From positions 186,001 to 250,000 of the forward strand of contig NZ_JARXWN010000005.1 of the NCBI RefSeq assembly GCF_029892965.1: 64,000 nt of DNA, given 5' to 3'. Below the pieces are notes generated by a model, which did not search any database, was not told where the DNA came from, and saw only the letters and a program-made list of their open reading frames with translations. Source of the DNA: Dysgonomonas sp. PF1-14 (lineage in GTDB: Bacteria; Bacteroidota; Bacteroidia; Bacteroidales; Dysgonomonadaceae). Both the position numbers and the translations under genes were made by a program. This document shows, in pieces, positions 54,695 through 63,748 of this stretch (its first letter is position 1; the number at the start of each line of letters is the position of its first letter).

Positions 54695-55207
54695 TCACAT
54701 AAGACCATTCAACCCCCTGTCCAGGAAGCGATTAAAATCCAATTCAAAGTTTGTCGTAAATATATCTTTACCCAAATGAACTCTAATCTCATCGACTGTC
54801 CAAAAGCGTCCATCGGATAATTCCTCCCTATTCAACACGAAGTCTCCATCATAAATTGTATAGAAACAATAACTCAACTCACGCTCTGTATCTGTTTCTA
54901 TAATATATTTTGTAATATAGTGCGGAGCTATATCGAACAAGCCCAACTCCTCTCCTGCTTCGCGTAAAGCTGCCTGCTCAGCTGTCTCATCCAGATCGAT
55001 ATGTCCTGCAACTGACGAATCCCAGCGATTTGGCTGTACATCCTTTTGCGCAGAGCGCTTTTGAAGATACAGTTCTCCCTTCGAATTGAAAATATGAAGA
55101 TGGATAACCGGATGCAACAATTTGGAACCATTGTGGCAAACACTACGCGGAGCCTGTCCTGTGACAACTCCGTCTTCATCTACCAATGGGAATATTTCTT
55201 CAAGCAT
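54695..55207 (-). CDS. NUDIX hydrolase
   Basis: 170 residues with a complete NUDIX box (GHIDLDETAEQ..REAGEELG) at about 68-90, and an IPP-isomerase-like start (VDEDGVVTGQAPRSVCHN). It hydrolyses nucleoside diphosphates linked to another group; the substrate cannot be predicted. It is 12 bases downstream of trhO in the same orientation. Confidence 0.9.
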   Translation of the reverse strand: MLEEIFPLVDEDGVVTGQAPRSVCHNGSKLLHPVIHLHIFNSKGELYLQKRSAQKDVQPNRWDSSVAGHIDLDETAEQAALREAGEELGLFDIAPHYITKYIIETDTERELSYCFYTIYDGDFVLNREELSDGRFWTVDEIRVHLGKDIFTTNFELDFNRFLDRGLNGLM

Positions 55208-55219
55208 TCTGTCTTATAA

Positions 55220-56248
55220 CTATTTAAGTAAAAGACTCCCGGAGCGGCCTTTCCTAAATACCATTGTATCGTTGCGGATGCCCTTTCTTAGCGTCTTTTG
55301 TTGTTCTTCGGGCAAAGATATAACATCCTTGCAAGTATCACAGCAGCAACCGTTCATTTTCTCTGCACACTCGTCACATTGTATAAACAACAGATGACAA
55401 CTGTCATTTCTGCAATTAGTATGTGTATCACACGCTTTCCCGCACTGGTGGCAATGTGCTATAACATCATCTGTAATGCGTTCCCCTAAGCGATTATCAA
55501 ACACAAAGTTCTTCCCTATAAACTTCGATTCTAATCCTTCTGCTTTCACCTGACGGGCATACTCTATAATACCGCCCTCAAGCTGATAGACATTCTTAAA
55601 ACCCTGATGTTTGAAATATGCACTGGCTTTCTCGCAACGGATACCACCTGTACAATACATCAGCAGATTTTTCCCTTCTTTATACTCTTGCAATTGCTCA
55701 TTTATAATAGGTAACGACTGGCGAAATGTATCCACATCGGGCGTTATAGCTCCCTCGAAATGCCCGATCTCGCTTTCATAGTGGTTTCGCATATCTATTA
55801 CAATCGTATCGGGATCATCCATCATACGATTAAATGCTGCCGCCCGAAGATGTGTGCCAATAGCTGTTACATCAAATGTATCATCGTTTAGCCCATCAGC
55901 CACAATCTTATCCCTTACTTTAATTTTCAGTTTCAAAAACGACTTATTATCCTGCTCCCTCGCAATATTCAACCTAATATCTTTCAAGAACGGAATAGTA
56001 TCGAGATAATGCTTGAAGGTATCAAAATTATTTGCAGGCAGTGACAACTGGGCATTAATCCCCTCGTGAGCCACATAAATACGCCCCAACACATCCAATT
56101 CGTTCCACCGGATAAAGAGATCATCTCTGAACTGTTGCGGATCTGCAATATGTGCATAAGCATAAAAAGACAGTGTCAGCCGTTGAAGACCAGCTTCATC
56201 TATTAGTCGTGCTCTTTCATCTGCACTCAATTTATTATATAATTGCAT
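55220..56248 (-). CDS. trhO: tRNA uridine hydroxylase TrhO (rhodanese family)
   Basis: 342 residues. N-terminal acylphosphatase-like domain, a rhodanese domain with active Cys in YCTGGIRCEKA, and a Cys-rich C-terminus (CHQCGKAC, then CDECAEKMNGCCCDTC). The family (YceA/TrhO) makes 5-hydroxyuridine at the tRNA wobble position with oxygen. It leads the two-gene operon with the NUDIX gene. Confidence 0.9.
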   Translation of the reverse strand: MQLYNKLSADERARLIDEAGLQRLTLSFYAYAHIADPQQFRDDLFIRWNELDVLGRIYVAHEGINAQLSLPANNFDTFKHYLDTIPFLKDIRLNIAREQDNKSFLKLKIKVRDKIVADGLNDDTFDVTAIGTHLRAAAFNRMMDDPDTIVIDMRNHYESEIGHFEGAITPDVDTFRQSLPIINEQLQEYKEGKNLLMYCTGGIRCEKASAYFKHQGFKNVYQLEGGIIEYARQVKAEGLESKFIGKNFVFDNRLGERITDDVIAHCHQCGKACDTHTNCRNDSCHLLFIQCDECAEKMNGCCCDTCKDVISLPEEQQKTLRKGIRNDTMVFRKGRSGSLLLK

Positions 56249-56799
56249 CTTATATAAGTAATTTAGAATAGTTATAAATAGAATGCAAAGATATTATACA
56301 AAGCCCTCCTAGCCTGCGTTTCTTCTATTGATAGTATTGATATATCATAGATAGCATCATCGTTATAATCCTCGATATAGACAACTCTTTGCATGAAATA
56401 TTTTAACTAAAAAGTAATGAATGTAACAGATTTACTTGTTTTAAAATTCTATTACTTTTTATCCTTTACCACTAAATACAATACCCAGATTTTAACTAAA
56501 ATGTAACGAATGTAATGAAACAACGTTCGACAGAGCGAAGCGGAGTCAATTTGCATTGTTTTACTCTTTATTACTTAATAGATTTGATACTACAATATCC
56601 AGTTGGATATCATTCAATTATATCGCTTTTATGGTAATTCTTTTAAAGAAAATTTGTAAAACTAAAAAGTCAAGATGACTTCAATATTTAAACTACCAAT
56701 CAAACAATTCTTTAGATATATAAATCAATTATGGAGTTAAGAATTCATAAGTTTTTTCTTGGACACTGTCTCTTTTATTTTTTAGTTATTCTCCTTATG
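56249..56799. repeat. Intergenic region with two ATTTTAACTAAAA copies
   Basis: 551 bases with no gene. The 13-mer ATTTTAACTAAAA occurs at 56400-56412 (followed by AGTAATGAATGTAAC) and 56489-56501 (followed by TGTAACGAATGTAATG). Between and after them are inverted traces of the same unit (ATTACTTTTTA and TTTTACTCTTTATTACTT) and an insertion CGTTCGACAGAGCGAAGCGG. It closely resembles, in the opposite orientation, the block at the right edge of the window. Confidence 0.75.
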
Positions 56800-57450
56800 C
56801 TATTGGATACTTTCGATATTTTCAACAAAATCCAGTTTGATCAGTTCCCATTCTTTGTCTTTAAGACAGATCGGATCTATTTCTTCATCGGCAAGGGAAA
56901 AGTCCGTGAAGTTGGCAATGATCTCCTCCCTGTTATGTGTATATTCATAACGGGCAGCATGGATAGCCAGTATCTCTTCAATCGTATAGCTGTTCAATAA
57001 CTCATGCAGGTCCCAGAAATCCTTTTTCCGTCCTTTCCTGGATATTACATCTACTTTCATACCGATAACATCTTCCAGGCTGGCAAGGCGTATTCTGTCA
57101 ATAATATCACAGGCATCGGTCATTTCATCGCGGTAATACATATCCAGTTTTATATGGTCTTCTTCGGAAGCTCCTACATAATAAGACCTGCCCATACCTA
57201 CAATATTGGTTATATCAGTACAATAATAATAGTTGTAATTATCTCTTAAATAGGATTCAAAAACAGAAAAGTCCAATGAACCGTATGTCGCATTTGTAAA
57301 CAAATCAATATCCACCGACATACGATGCCCGAGCCGGAGGCTTAAGGAAGTTCCTCCGACAAGATAAAACGGATCGAATACGGAACTACCCATCAGGTCT
57401 TCAAGGATACTTCTTAATTGTGGTGTTACTGTTTCGTAATGTAATGGCAT
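56800..57450 (-). CDS. AbiEii/AbiGii-type nucleotidyltransferase toxin
   Basis: 216 residues. The nucleotidyltransferase signature LVGGTSLSLRLGHRMSVDID (about 29-48) holds the GGT and the two Asp residues. A second segment, KVDVISRKGRKKDFWDLHEL, is also family-typical. In AbiE systems this protein is a toxin that modifies tRNA or another nucleotide-bearing target. It follows the HTH gene by 16 bases, as toxin second in a pair. No abortive-infection phenotype can be inferred. Confidence 0.88.
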   Translation of the reverse strand: MPLHYETVTPQLRSILEDLMGSSVFDPFYLVGGTSLSLRLGHRMSVDIDLFTNATYGSLDFSVFESYLRDNYNYYYCTDITNIVGMGRSYYVGASEEDHIKLDMYYRDEMTDACDIIDRIRLASLEDVIGMKVDVISRKGRKKDFWDLHELLNSYTIEEILAIHAARYEYTHNREEIIANFTDFSLADEEIDPICLKDKEWELIKLDFVENIESIQ

Positions 57451-57466
57451 CGGTTCTATTTATTTG

Positions 57467-57958
57467 TTAATCATGATTGGCAGGAATAGCATGTTTGTTT
57501 TGAAGCTTGTAATTATCTGCTTCGCCCGGTTTTAAGTTATAATATCGTATTATTTCTTTCTGCTCCTCTTCGTTTCCTCTTTCAAGTACGCGGGTAATAA
57601 CAGCCTTCTTGTATTTTCCCCAGTTTATCTTGTCAAAATCCGTATCCCAGAAGAGTGACCGGCGTATATGTGGAGGTGAAGTATATTGCTTGTTATATTC
57701 TTTATCCTTGTATTGCTTTATCTCATAAAAGGCTTGCAGGATAGAAAGGAAACCTTCCTCATATCCCATTATTTTCTCTATGCTCAAAGCCTGCTGAGTA
57801 GTCAGGTTTCTTCTTCCGGCAATAATGGCATTGATGGTTTGGTATTGAATGCTCGTATCTTCCGCCAATGCCCGCTGGCTAAGATGCATTTTCTTCAAGT
57901 CCCTTTCAATCAGCTTCCCGGGATGAATACCTTTTAATATGTGAATGCGGGTTGTCAT
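57467..57958 (-). CDS. HTH antitoxin, HigA-like with C-terminal DUF6922-like domain
   Basis: 163 residues. Residues about 10-80 form a HigA/VapI-type HTH (HPGKLIERDLKKMHLSQRAL, then QTINAIIAGRRNLTTQQAL). Residues about 100-145 read RRSLFWDTDFDKINWGKYKK and AVITRVLERG..EEQKEIIRYY, the C-terminal module that often comes with AbiEii toxins in Bacteroidetes. A -7-like TATCTTTG sits at 57980-57987 on its strand. It is the likely repressor and antitoxin of the pair. Confidence 0.85.
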   Translation of the reverse strand: MTTRIHILKGIHPGKLIERDLKKMHLSQRALAEDTSIQYQTINAIIAGRRNLTTQQALSIEKIMGYEEGFLSILQAFYEIKQYKDKEYNKQYTSPPHIRRSLFWDTDFDKINWGKYKKAVITRVLERGNEEEQKEIIRYYNLKPGEADNYKLQNKHAIPANHD

Positions 57959-58644
57959 ATAATGTACTTAATAGATTTACAAAGATAAGAAAAAGTAAAC
58001 AAATGTGTTTATGTTAAGGTAAGATTATATAGTATTAACAATCCGGTATCACATCTCTTATCCCTTTGGCAAAAATAATTCGTGTTTCTTACCCGCTGTC
58101 CATGCCCCAGCCTAACGGTTTTGAAGGAAATTTTGCTTTCTTAGCTAAATTTTCCTCAAAAGACAGGACAGCGAGGAAACACTGATTTGGTAGGCCAAAG
58201 GGACTTAGTATACGAAACCGAAACGATGACGCATATAGAATGAATAAAAGTAAGCGACAAATATCTTTGAAATAGAGTAAGGGCTTACTTTTTATTGCAA
58301 TCATTTTATGAATAAACACAGGATTATCATCAATAGGCTTTAGGGACTAAAGCTGCTCTTCCTCTACGAATCTACATAAAAATCTCCTGGTTTTCTGATA
58401 ATCCCTTCGGACTGCATATCTCCGACATATCCCTCTATTATCCAAACACAAGCCATCCTTTCTTTTATACTCTGATTGTTCCGATTCTTCCTAGCCTAAA
58501 AGCAATAAAACCGACTTTTCATTTACGACAAATACCGTCAAACCCAGATATATATCGTCACCAACCTGAATTTCAGTAAATTACCTTAAAACTATTCTAT
58601 TTTTGAAGCGATAAACTCATTTTTCACTTTAAAAACAGATTGTT
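57959..58644. other. Gap between the toxin-antitoxin pair and the DUF3945 gene
   Basis: 686 bases. On the plus strand a short frame (58102-58185) reads MPQPNGFEGNFAFLAKFSSK, and the opposite strand has a 76-codon frame over the same stretch. Both look like sequence I associate with Bacteroides transposon DNA, but neither has a convincing start site. No terminator or strong promoter is recognised. Confidence 0.35.
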
Positions 58645-60435
58645 ATGGCAGAAGAGGACACCCGCGCCGACACTAAAGGCAAAGCCGTCTTTAACGACCA
58701 GCTGCACGATATCCTCTTAGTCATGGATATGGAAGAAATGACTCTAAAAGCAGTAAAGGACATTGACAAGAACGGGAAGATGCAAATCACCGATGCAGAG
58801 AAAGGGATGAACAACAACTTCCTTAATATCGATCAGAACGGGAATCTGGTAGATAATTTCCTCAAAAACTTTTACCGGCAGGCCAAAGACCCGACCCGCT
58901 TCCAATTCTTTAAAGTTCCGGTAAACAAATTAAAAGAAACAGTACAATCCCTGAAAGAACTCTTTAAAGCCGATCCATCTTCCAAATCAAAGAAAGTGGC
59001 TGAACAGTACAAGGTCGATCCCGAAGAAGGCATTCAAAAGAAACAGGATGAAAAACCTGGAATTACTAACCAAAACGAAAATTCAATGGCAAAAGCAACA
59101 ACAGAAAACGCCCCTACCCAGCAGGGGCCACGCACCCGCTTCAATGAGGCGATGATCAACTGGGACGAACTCGGAAAACTCGGTATCTCCAAGGAATACC
59201 TGCAGGAAAAGAATATGCTGGATGGTATGCTTCGCGGGTACAAGTCGCGCGAAACAGTACCCATCAACCTGAATGTCGGCTCAGCCGTTATCAAGACCGA
59301 TGCCCGTTTGTCTTTTCAACAATCCAAGGCAGGGCCTGTAGTGATGGCTATCCACGGTATCCGTAAAGAACCCGAACTGGATAGACCGTATTTCGGACAT
59401 ATCTTTTCCGAAGAGGATAAAAAGAATTTAAAGGAATCAGGTAATATGGGACGTGTCGTTCCACTGCAAACACGTAATGGGGAATATGCACCTTCCTTTA
59501 TCAGCATCGATAAACTAACCAATGAAGTTGTTGGGTTGCGTGTGGAGAATATCAATATTCCCAATGAAATCAAAGACGTAAAATTGACTGAGCAGGAGAA
59601 AGAAAACCTCAAGGAAGGTAAAGCCGTATATATCGAAGGCATGAAATCCGCCAGCGGCAAAGAGTTTGATGCGCATATACAAATCAATGCCGAGAAACGA
59701 GGTATCGAATTTATCTTTCAGGATAACAAACTGTTCAACAGCCAGTCTATCGGTGGCGTGGAACTGACGACCAAACAGGTGGCGGACCTGAATATGGGCA
59801 AAGCCATCTTTGTGGAAGATATGACCCGCAAAGACGGGGAAAAGTTTTCCTCCTTTGTCAAACTCGATGAAGGCAGCGGACGCCCTAACTATACACGTTA
59901 CAATCCCGATTCATCCGAAGGCAGCCGGGAGATCTATGTCCCCAAGGAAATGCATGGCGTACAACTCACCCCACAGGACAGGGGTGATCTGCGTCAGGGT
60001 AAACCTGTATTCCTTGAAAATATGGTTAACCGCAAGGGGGAAGAATTCTCCTCCTTTGTCAAACTCGACCTGGAAACCGGAAAACCCAGCTACTCCAAAA
60101 CACCTGACGGCTTTACGGAGCGTCAGGAATTCAGGATACCCGCGGAACTATGGGGCGTTAGCCTGTCTGCAACCCAGCTGCCAGGGCTGCAGGACGGGAA
60201 AGCCGTGCTCGTGGAAAATATGACCGGCTTTAACGGGCAGAAATTCTCCAATTACGTCAAAGTCAACCAAAACCAGGGCAGGCTGGATTATTACGAGCAG
60301 AACCCCGACAGGAACAAGAAAGCAGAGAAATCTGATGTTGTTGCCAAACAAAACCAGAAAGAAGAGAAAAAACAGGATAAAAAGCAAAGTGGCAAACAGG
60401 AGAACAAGCCTAAAAGAGGTAAGGGTATCAGCTAA
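58645..60435 (+). CDS. DUF4099/DUF3945-domain protein of conjugative elements
   Basis: 596 residues. An N-terminal unit (1-100) is followed by a DUF4099 domain (about 168-245, INWDELGKLGISKEYL) and at least four DUF3945 repeats (about 310-580). Each repeat has the pattern LTxxxxxxLxxGKAVxVEx(M) then a phrase like KFSSFVKLD. The end is Lys/Gln-rich. It is usual upstream of topoisomerase genes in Bacteroidetes mobilisable and conjugative elements. Function unknown. Confidence 0.85.
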   Translation: MAEEDTRADTKGKAVFNDQLHDILLVMDMEEMTLKAVKDIDKNGKMQITDAEKGMNNNFLNIDQNGNLVDNFLKNFYRQAKDPTRFQFFKVPVNKLKETVQSLKELFKADPSSKSKKVAEQYKVDPEEGIQKKQDEKPGITNQNENSMAKATTENAPTQQGPRTRFNEAMINWDELGKLGISKEYLQEKNMLDGMLRGYKSRETVPINLNVGSAVIKTDARLSFQQSKAGPVVMAIHGIRKEPELDRPYFGHIFSEEDKKNLKESGNMGRVVPLQTRNGEYAPSFISIDKLTNEVVGLRVENINIPNEIKDVKLTEQEKENLKEGKAVYIEGMKSASGKEFDAHIQINAEKRGIEFIFQDNKLFNSQSIGGVELTTKQVADLNMGKAIFVEDMTRKDGEKFSSFVKLDEGSGRPNYTRYNPDSSEGSREIYVPKEMHGVQLTPQDRGDLRQGKPVFLENMVNRKGEEFSSFVKLDLETGKPSYSKTPDGFTERQEFRIPAELWGVSLSATQLPGLQDGKAVLVENMTGFNGQKFSNYVKVNQNQGRLDYYEQNPDRNKKAEKSDVVAKQNQKEEKKQDKKQSGKQENKPKRGKGIS

Positions 60436-60485
60436 TACCTTCCTATGTTTCCATAGTATAAATCATTAATGACGATCAAATAAGT

Positions 60486-60752
60486 ATGACAAAAACAGAT
60501 AATGAAAACAAGCCTTTCGATATTTCAGCTATTAACTGGGAAGAACTGGCTCAGATAGGTATCCACAAGGAAAAGCTGGAGGAAAGCGGGGAACTGGAGA
60601 CTTTACTAAGCGGAGAAGAAACAGGTATTATACCCCTTCAATTGGTACTACTCGGTATGGATGTGGATATGGATGCCACACTCCAGCTGGTGGAAGGAAC
60701 GGATTCCCCTATACTGGAAATAAAAGGGATTAAACCTGTATCCCTGAATTAA
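60486..60752 (+). CDS. Stand-alone DUF4099 protein
   Basis: 88 residues. INWEELAQIGIHKEKLEESG and the following segment align with the DUF4099 domain inside the preceding 596-residue protein, so it is probably a duplicated or shortened paralogue. Located 50 bases after that gene and before the topoisomerase. Confidence 0.72.
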   Translation: MTKTDNENKPFDISAINWEELAQIGIHKEKLEESGELETLLSGEETGIIPLQLVLLGMDVDMDATLQLVEGTDSPILEIKGIKPVSLN

Positions 60753-60834
60753 CCATCTACTCTTTATTCATTAAACACTAACCCTTTTGCCGTTTCCCCA
60801 CTTCCGGGGAGGCGGCTTATAACCCAAACAATTT

Positions 60835-62604
60835 ATGATTGCAATTTTAGCAGGGAAAGCCTCTGCCGGTAGGGATATTGCCCGGATAGTCGGAGCAGAT
60901 AAGAAACATGACGGTTATATGAGTGGTAACGGATACCTTGTCACCTGGGCATCAGGACATCTTCTGACACCGGCTTCGCCCGACGATTATGGCATGACCC
61001 ATATCGGTACGGACGATATGCCCTTTATACCCGAAAAGTTTAAGCTGGTACCCAGAAGAAATAAATCGAATAAGCAACCTGACAGTAATGCAGTCAGGCA
61101 ACTAAGAATAATAAAGAATGTCATAAAACGCTGCAGGAGCATTATCGCGGCAACTGAACCCGACGAAGACGGGGAATTATTATTCCGTAATATCTATCAT
61201 TATTTCCGATGCCGGAAACCCTTCAAGCGTCTGTGGATAAATTCCCTGACCGATGAAGACATACAAGATGGTTTTATCAAATTAAAAGATGGAAAGGCTT
61301 TTGATAACATCTATCTGGCTGCATCGACAAGAATTCAAGCTGACTGGATGATTGCCACCAATGCCAGCAGGGCTTTGTGTATTACTTCCGGGATAGGCAA
61401 TGATTCCTTAGGCAGGCTTCAGACTCCGGTACTGGCTATAATTTGCCAACGCTATCCGGAACATATCCATTTTGTAGCGAAGCCTTACTGGCAAATCAAG
61501 CTACAGGTTGAAAAAGAGGGAACTCCCCTTTTCTTTACCTGCAACGAACAATTCAGCGATAAATCTACCGCAGAGAGAATATTCGACAAGCTAAAGACTA
61601 TAACAGAAGCCACTGTCAGCAAAGTAGAGCAAACGGAGATTAAAGAAGAACCACCTTTGCTTTATAACCTGACGGAACTGCAAAAAGACGCCAACATCCG
61701 TTTTGGATTTACAGCAGGTGAAACACTGGATATTGCCCGGCAGCTTTATGAAAAGAAATTGATTACTTTTCCGAAGACATCCGGCGGGTATATTTCAAAT
61801 AAACAGTTTAAAAATATATATAGTTTACTGGACATCTTTCTGTCCAATTCCCTCTTTGCGGCATCTATTATCCGGTTAAAGCAGATAAATCTGAACAGCC
61901 ACTGCGTCAACAGCAGGAAGATAAAAAACCATCCGGCTATCCTTATCACAGGCAAGAAGAATATCCCCATGGATGAAAATGAGGAGAAAATCTATAACCT
62001 GATTGCCGGGCGGATGCTCGAAGCCTTTTCGCCTTGTTGCATAAAAGAATCGGTAGATGTAGAGGTAAACTGTAACGGTTTTGTATTCAGTATATCAGGG
62101 GTTGAGGTTAAAAATAAGGGCTGGAAAGAGATTTATCATTGGAATGATAATAACAGTATGGCAGACAGGGGTAATAATAACCCGGATATTCTCAAAAGAT
62201 TTAAAGAAGGAGAATCGATTAAGATCAACAGCTATAACCTGATCCGGTATATAACCAAAGCAAAACCGTTACTAACAGAAGCTGCCTTATTAGATGCTAT
62301 GGATGATGTGTTGGATTTGGCTCATAAATACAACTGACATAAGACAACAAAAGCTATGGGACTTTGCACTCCTGCTATGCGGTCATCCATTATCGAAACA
62401 CTTATAGAAAAAGAATATATCGAACGTGACGGAATCCATCTGTTGCCGACAAAGAAAGGCCTGTTTATCTATGAAGCGGTCAAAAATATGCGTATAGCTG
62501 ATGCCGAACTGGCGGCAGGCTGGGAGCAGGCAATCCGGAAAATAGAAAAAGACAGCGGGTTTTTATCTACTTTTCTGGAAGCATTTAAAATCCATACCCG
62601 ATAG
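60835..62604 (+). pseudogene. topB: Type IA topoisomerase III, decayed (in-frame TGA, catalytic Tyr replaced)
   Basis: 500 codons, TGA at 62335-62337, then continuation in the same frame (from 62338, HKTTKAMGLCTPAMRSSIIE) for 88 more codons to a normal end. Toprim domain: LAGKASAG has Gly where the catalytic Glu is expected, and TEPDEDGE replaces the canonical TDAxREGE. The active-site segment is LITFPKTSGGYI, with Phe (residue 312) where the DNA-linking Tyr of ITYPRT should be. The gene therefore reads as a nonfunctional relative of TopB. A sequencing error could explain the TGA but not the substitutions. A 62676-62721 terminator follows. Confidence 0.8.
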
Positions 62605-62675
62605 CTGGTTTAGCTGAAAAAGTTCAACTCCCTCCAGCTCCACTTTTAAGATTTTAGAAAATCTAATTAAAACCT

Positions 62676-62721
62676 AAAAGGTTTATAAATCAATATAATA
62701 TTTGATTTATAAGCCTTTTTT
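62676..62721 (+). terminator. Terminator after the topoisomerase gene
   Basis: AAAAGGTTTATAAATCAA (62676-62693) pairs with TTGATTTATAAGCCTTTT starting at 62702, with a T-run at the end. One G-T wobble. Confidence 0.82.
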
Positions 62722-62846
62722 AGTTTGCTGCATATTGTTTGATATTCTGAAATATGTTACATATATTTGAAATTGTGTAGCATATGGAAAATAAAAAGTA
62801 GCAAGATGGAAACAAAGAGAATTGTATCTACTTTTATACAAAAAAA

Positions 62847-63430
62847 ACCGTAGTGCATTTAAGCAATACGTATTTTCAAATTGTTAATATTCTTGTTATT
62901 TACTTTTTATCATTTGTATAACGGTCAGTGCCATTATTTTAGATAGTACTCTATTTTTGAATCCATCAAAGGATTTAGCATAATTTCTACGGATCATAAA
63001 TTGGTCACACAATGGAGAGAATAATCGTTCTTTTTTCGTTCATTTTCAGTCTCTTTTTGTCCGATTTCCCCCTTTCTTCAGCTTGAATAGCCCGCTATTC
63101 GCGCTTCAGATAAGAAAAAATCATTCCAAAAATAGTGCTGAAAACCTAAACGAATAAAATTTAAACAGGTTCTAAATAATTGATATTCTGGATCAATACT
63201 CATATACTCAGAAGTCAAGTCGATAGCAATCAACTTAATATCTGATAATTTGGGTTTACGTATTTGATTCAAAAAATTCATTCTACTTTCAACTAATCGT
63301 AGTGTTTCCAATATCTTTTCGTAATTTCGAGTAAAGTTGTTCATTTTTTTAATCTACTGGTAATCTATCAAATACAATCATTTAATAGATAATAAACAAC
63401 TTTTTTTATTTATATAAATGCACTACGGGT
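62847..63430 (-). mobile_element. IS982-family insertion sequence, internally deleted
   Basis: Terminal inverted repeats are visible: ACCGTAGTGCATTTA at 62847-62861 and TAAATGCACTACGGGT at 63415-63430. The element is only about 580 bases, against about 1 kb expected. Inside are a transposase N-terminus (63180-63344) and C-terminus (62896-63042) with the central catalytic part missing. The right end lies inside a LytTR gene remnant. Confidence 0.75.
62896..63344 (-). pseudogene. IS982-family transposase, N- and C-terminal fragments
   Basis: N-terminal part from ATG 63344: NYEKILETLRLVESRMNFLN, then IRKPKLSDIKLIAIDLTSEY, matching IS982 transposases up to QLFR, after which the frame is unrelated. 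C-terminal part (62896-63042): RLFSPLCDQFMIRRNYAKSF and VLSKIMALTVIQMIKSK, ending at a stop. The DDE core is lost, so no transposition activity is expected. Confidence 0.75.
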
Positions 63431-63748
63431 GAAATAATCCACCTGAACGCCGAAAGGTAAATTTCTGAAAGAACAGACCATGAAATCGTTCGAGACGTGT
63501 CTGCCGCCGAAGAAGTTTGTGCGTGAGTATCACTCGAGCATAATCGATATAGACTACATCGCCCAGATGGAGTTGTACGACAAGCAGCCCCAACTGATGA
63601 AACTAAAAACGGGGCACAGGTCAGAATCAGCCTGACAGGATACAAGGCTCTGAAAAGACACTGGGTTTATAAGATTGTAATAAAGAACAAAGAAATTTAT
63701 CAATATATAGTTAACGATGATCAGTTAACAGAGGCAAGCGATCTTTGA
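63430..63748 (+). pseudogene. LytTR-type DNA-binding domain, frameshifted remnant
   Basis: Three frames together give a LytTR domain: GEIIHLNAE (first), GKFLKEQTMKSFETCLPPKK and FVREYHSSIIDIDYIAQMEL (second), then AQVRISLTGYKALKRHWVYK (third). The frame breaks lie near 63450 and 63610. The receiver domain is absent, because the gene is cut by the IS982 end at 63430. Originally a two-component response regulator (LytTR family). Confidence 0.72.

Noticed and set aside
56731..57000. 89-codon plus frame opposite the AbiEii gene
   Set aside because: Overlaps the real toxin gene and shows no independent features.
58089..58319. 76-codon minus frame and short plus frame in the gap before the DUF3945 gene
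   Set aside because: Looks like familiar transposon DNA but lacks a convincing start or a known domain; kept only as a note on the gap.
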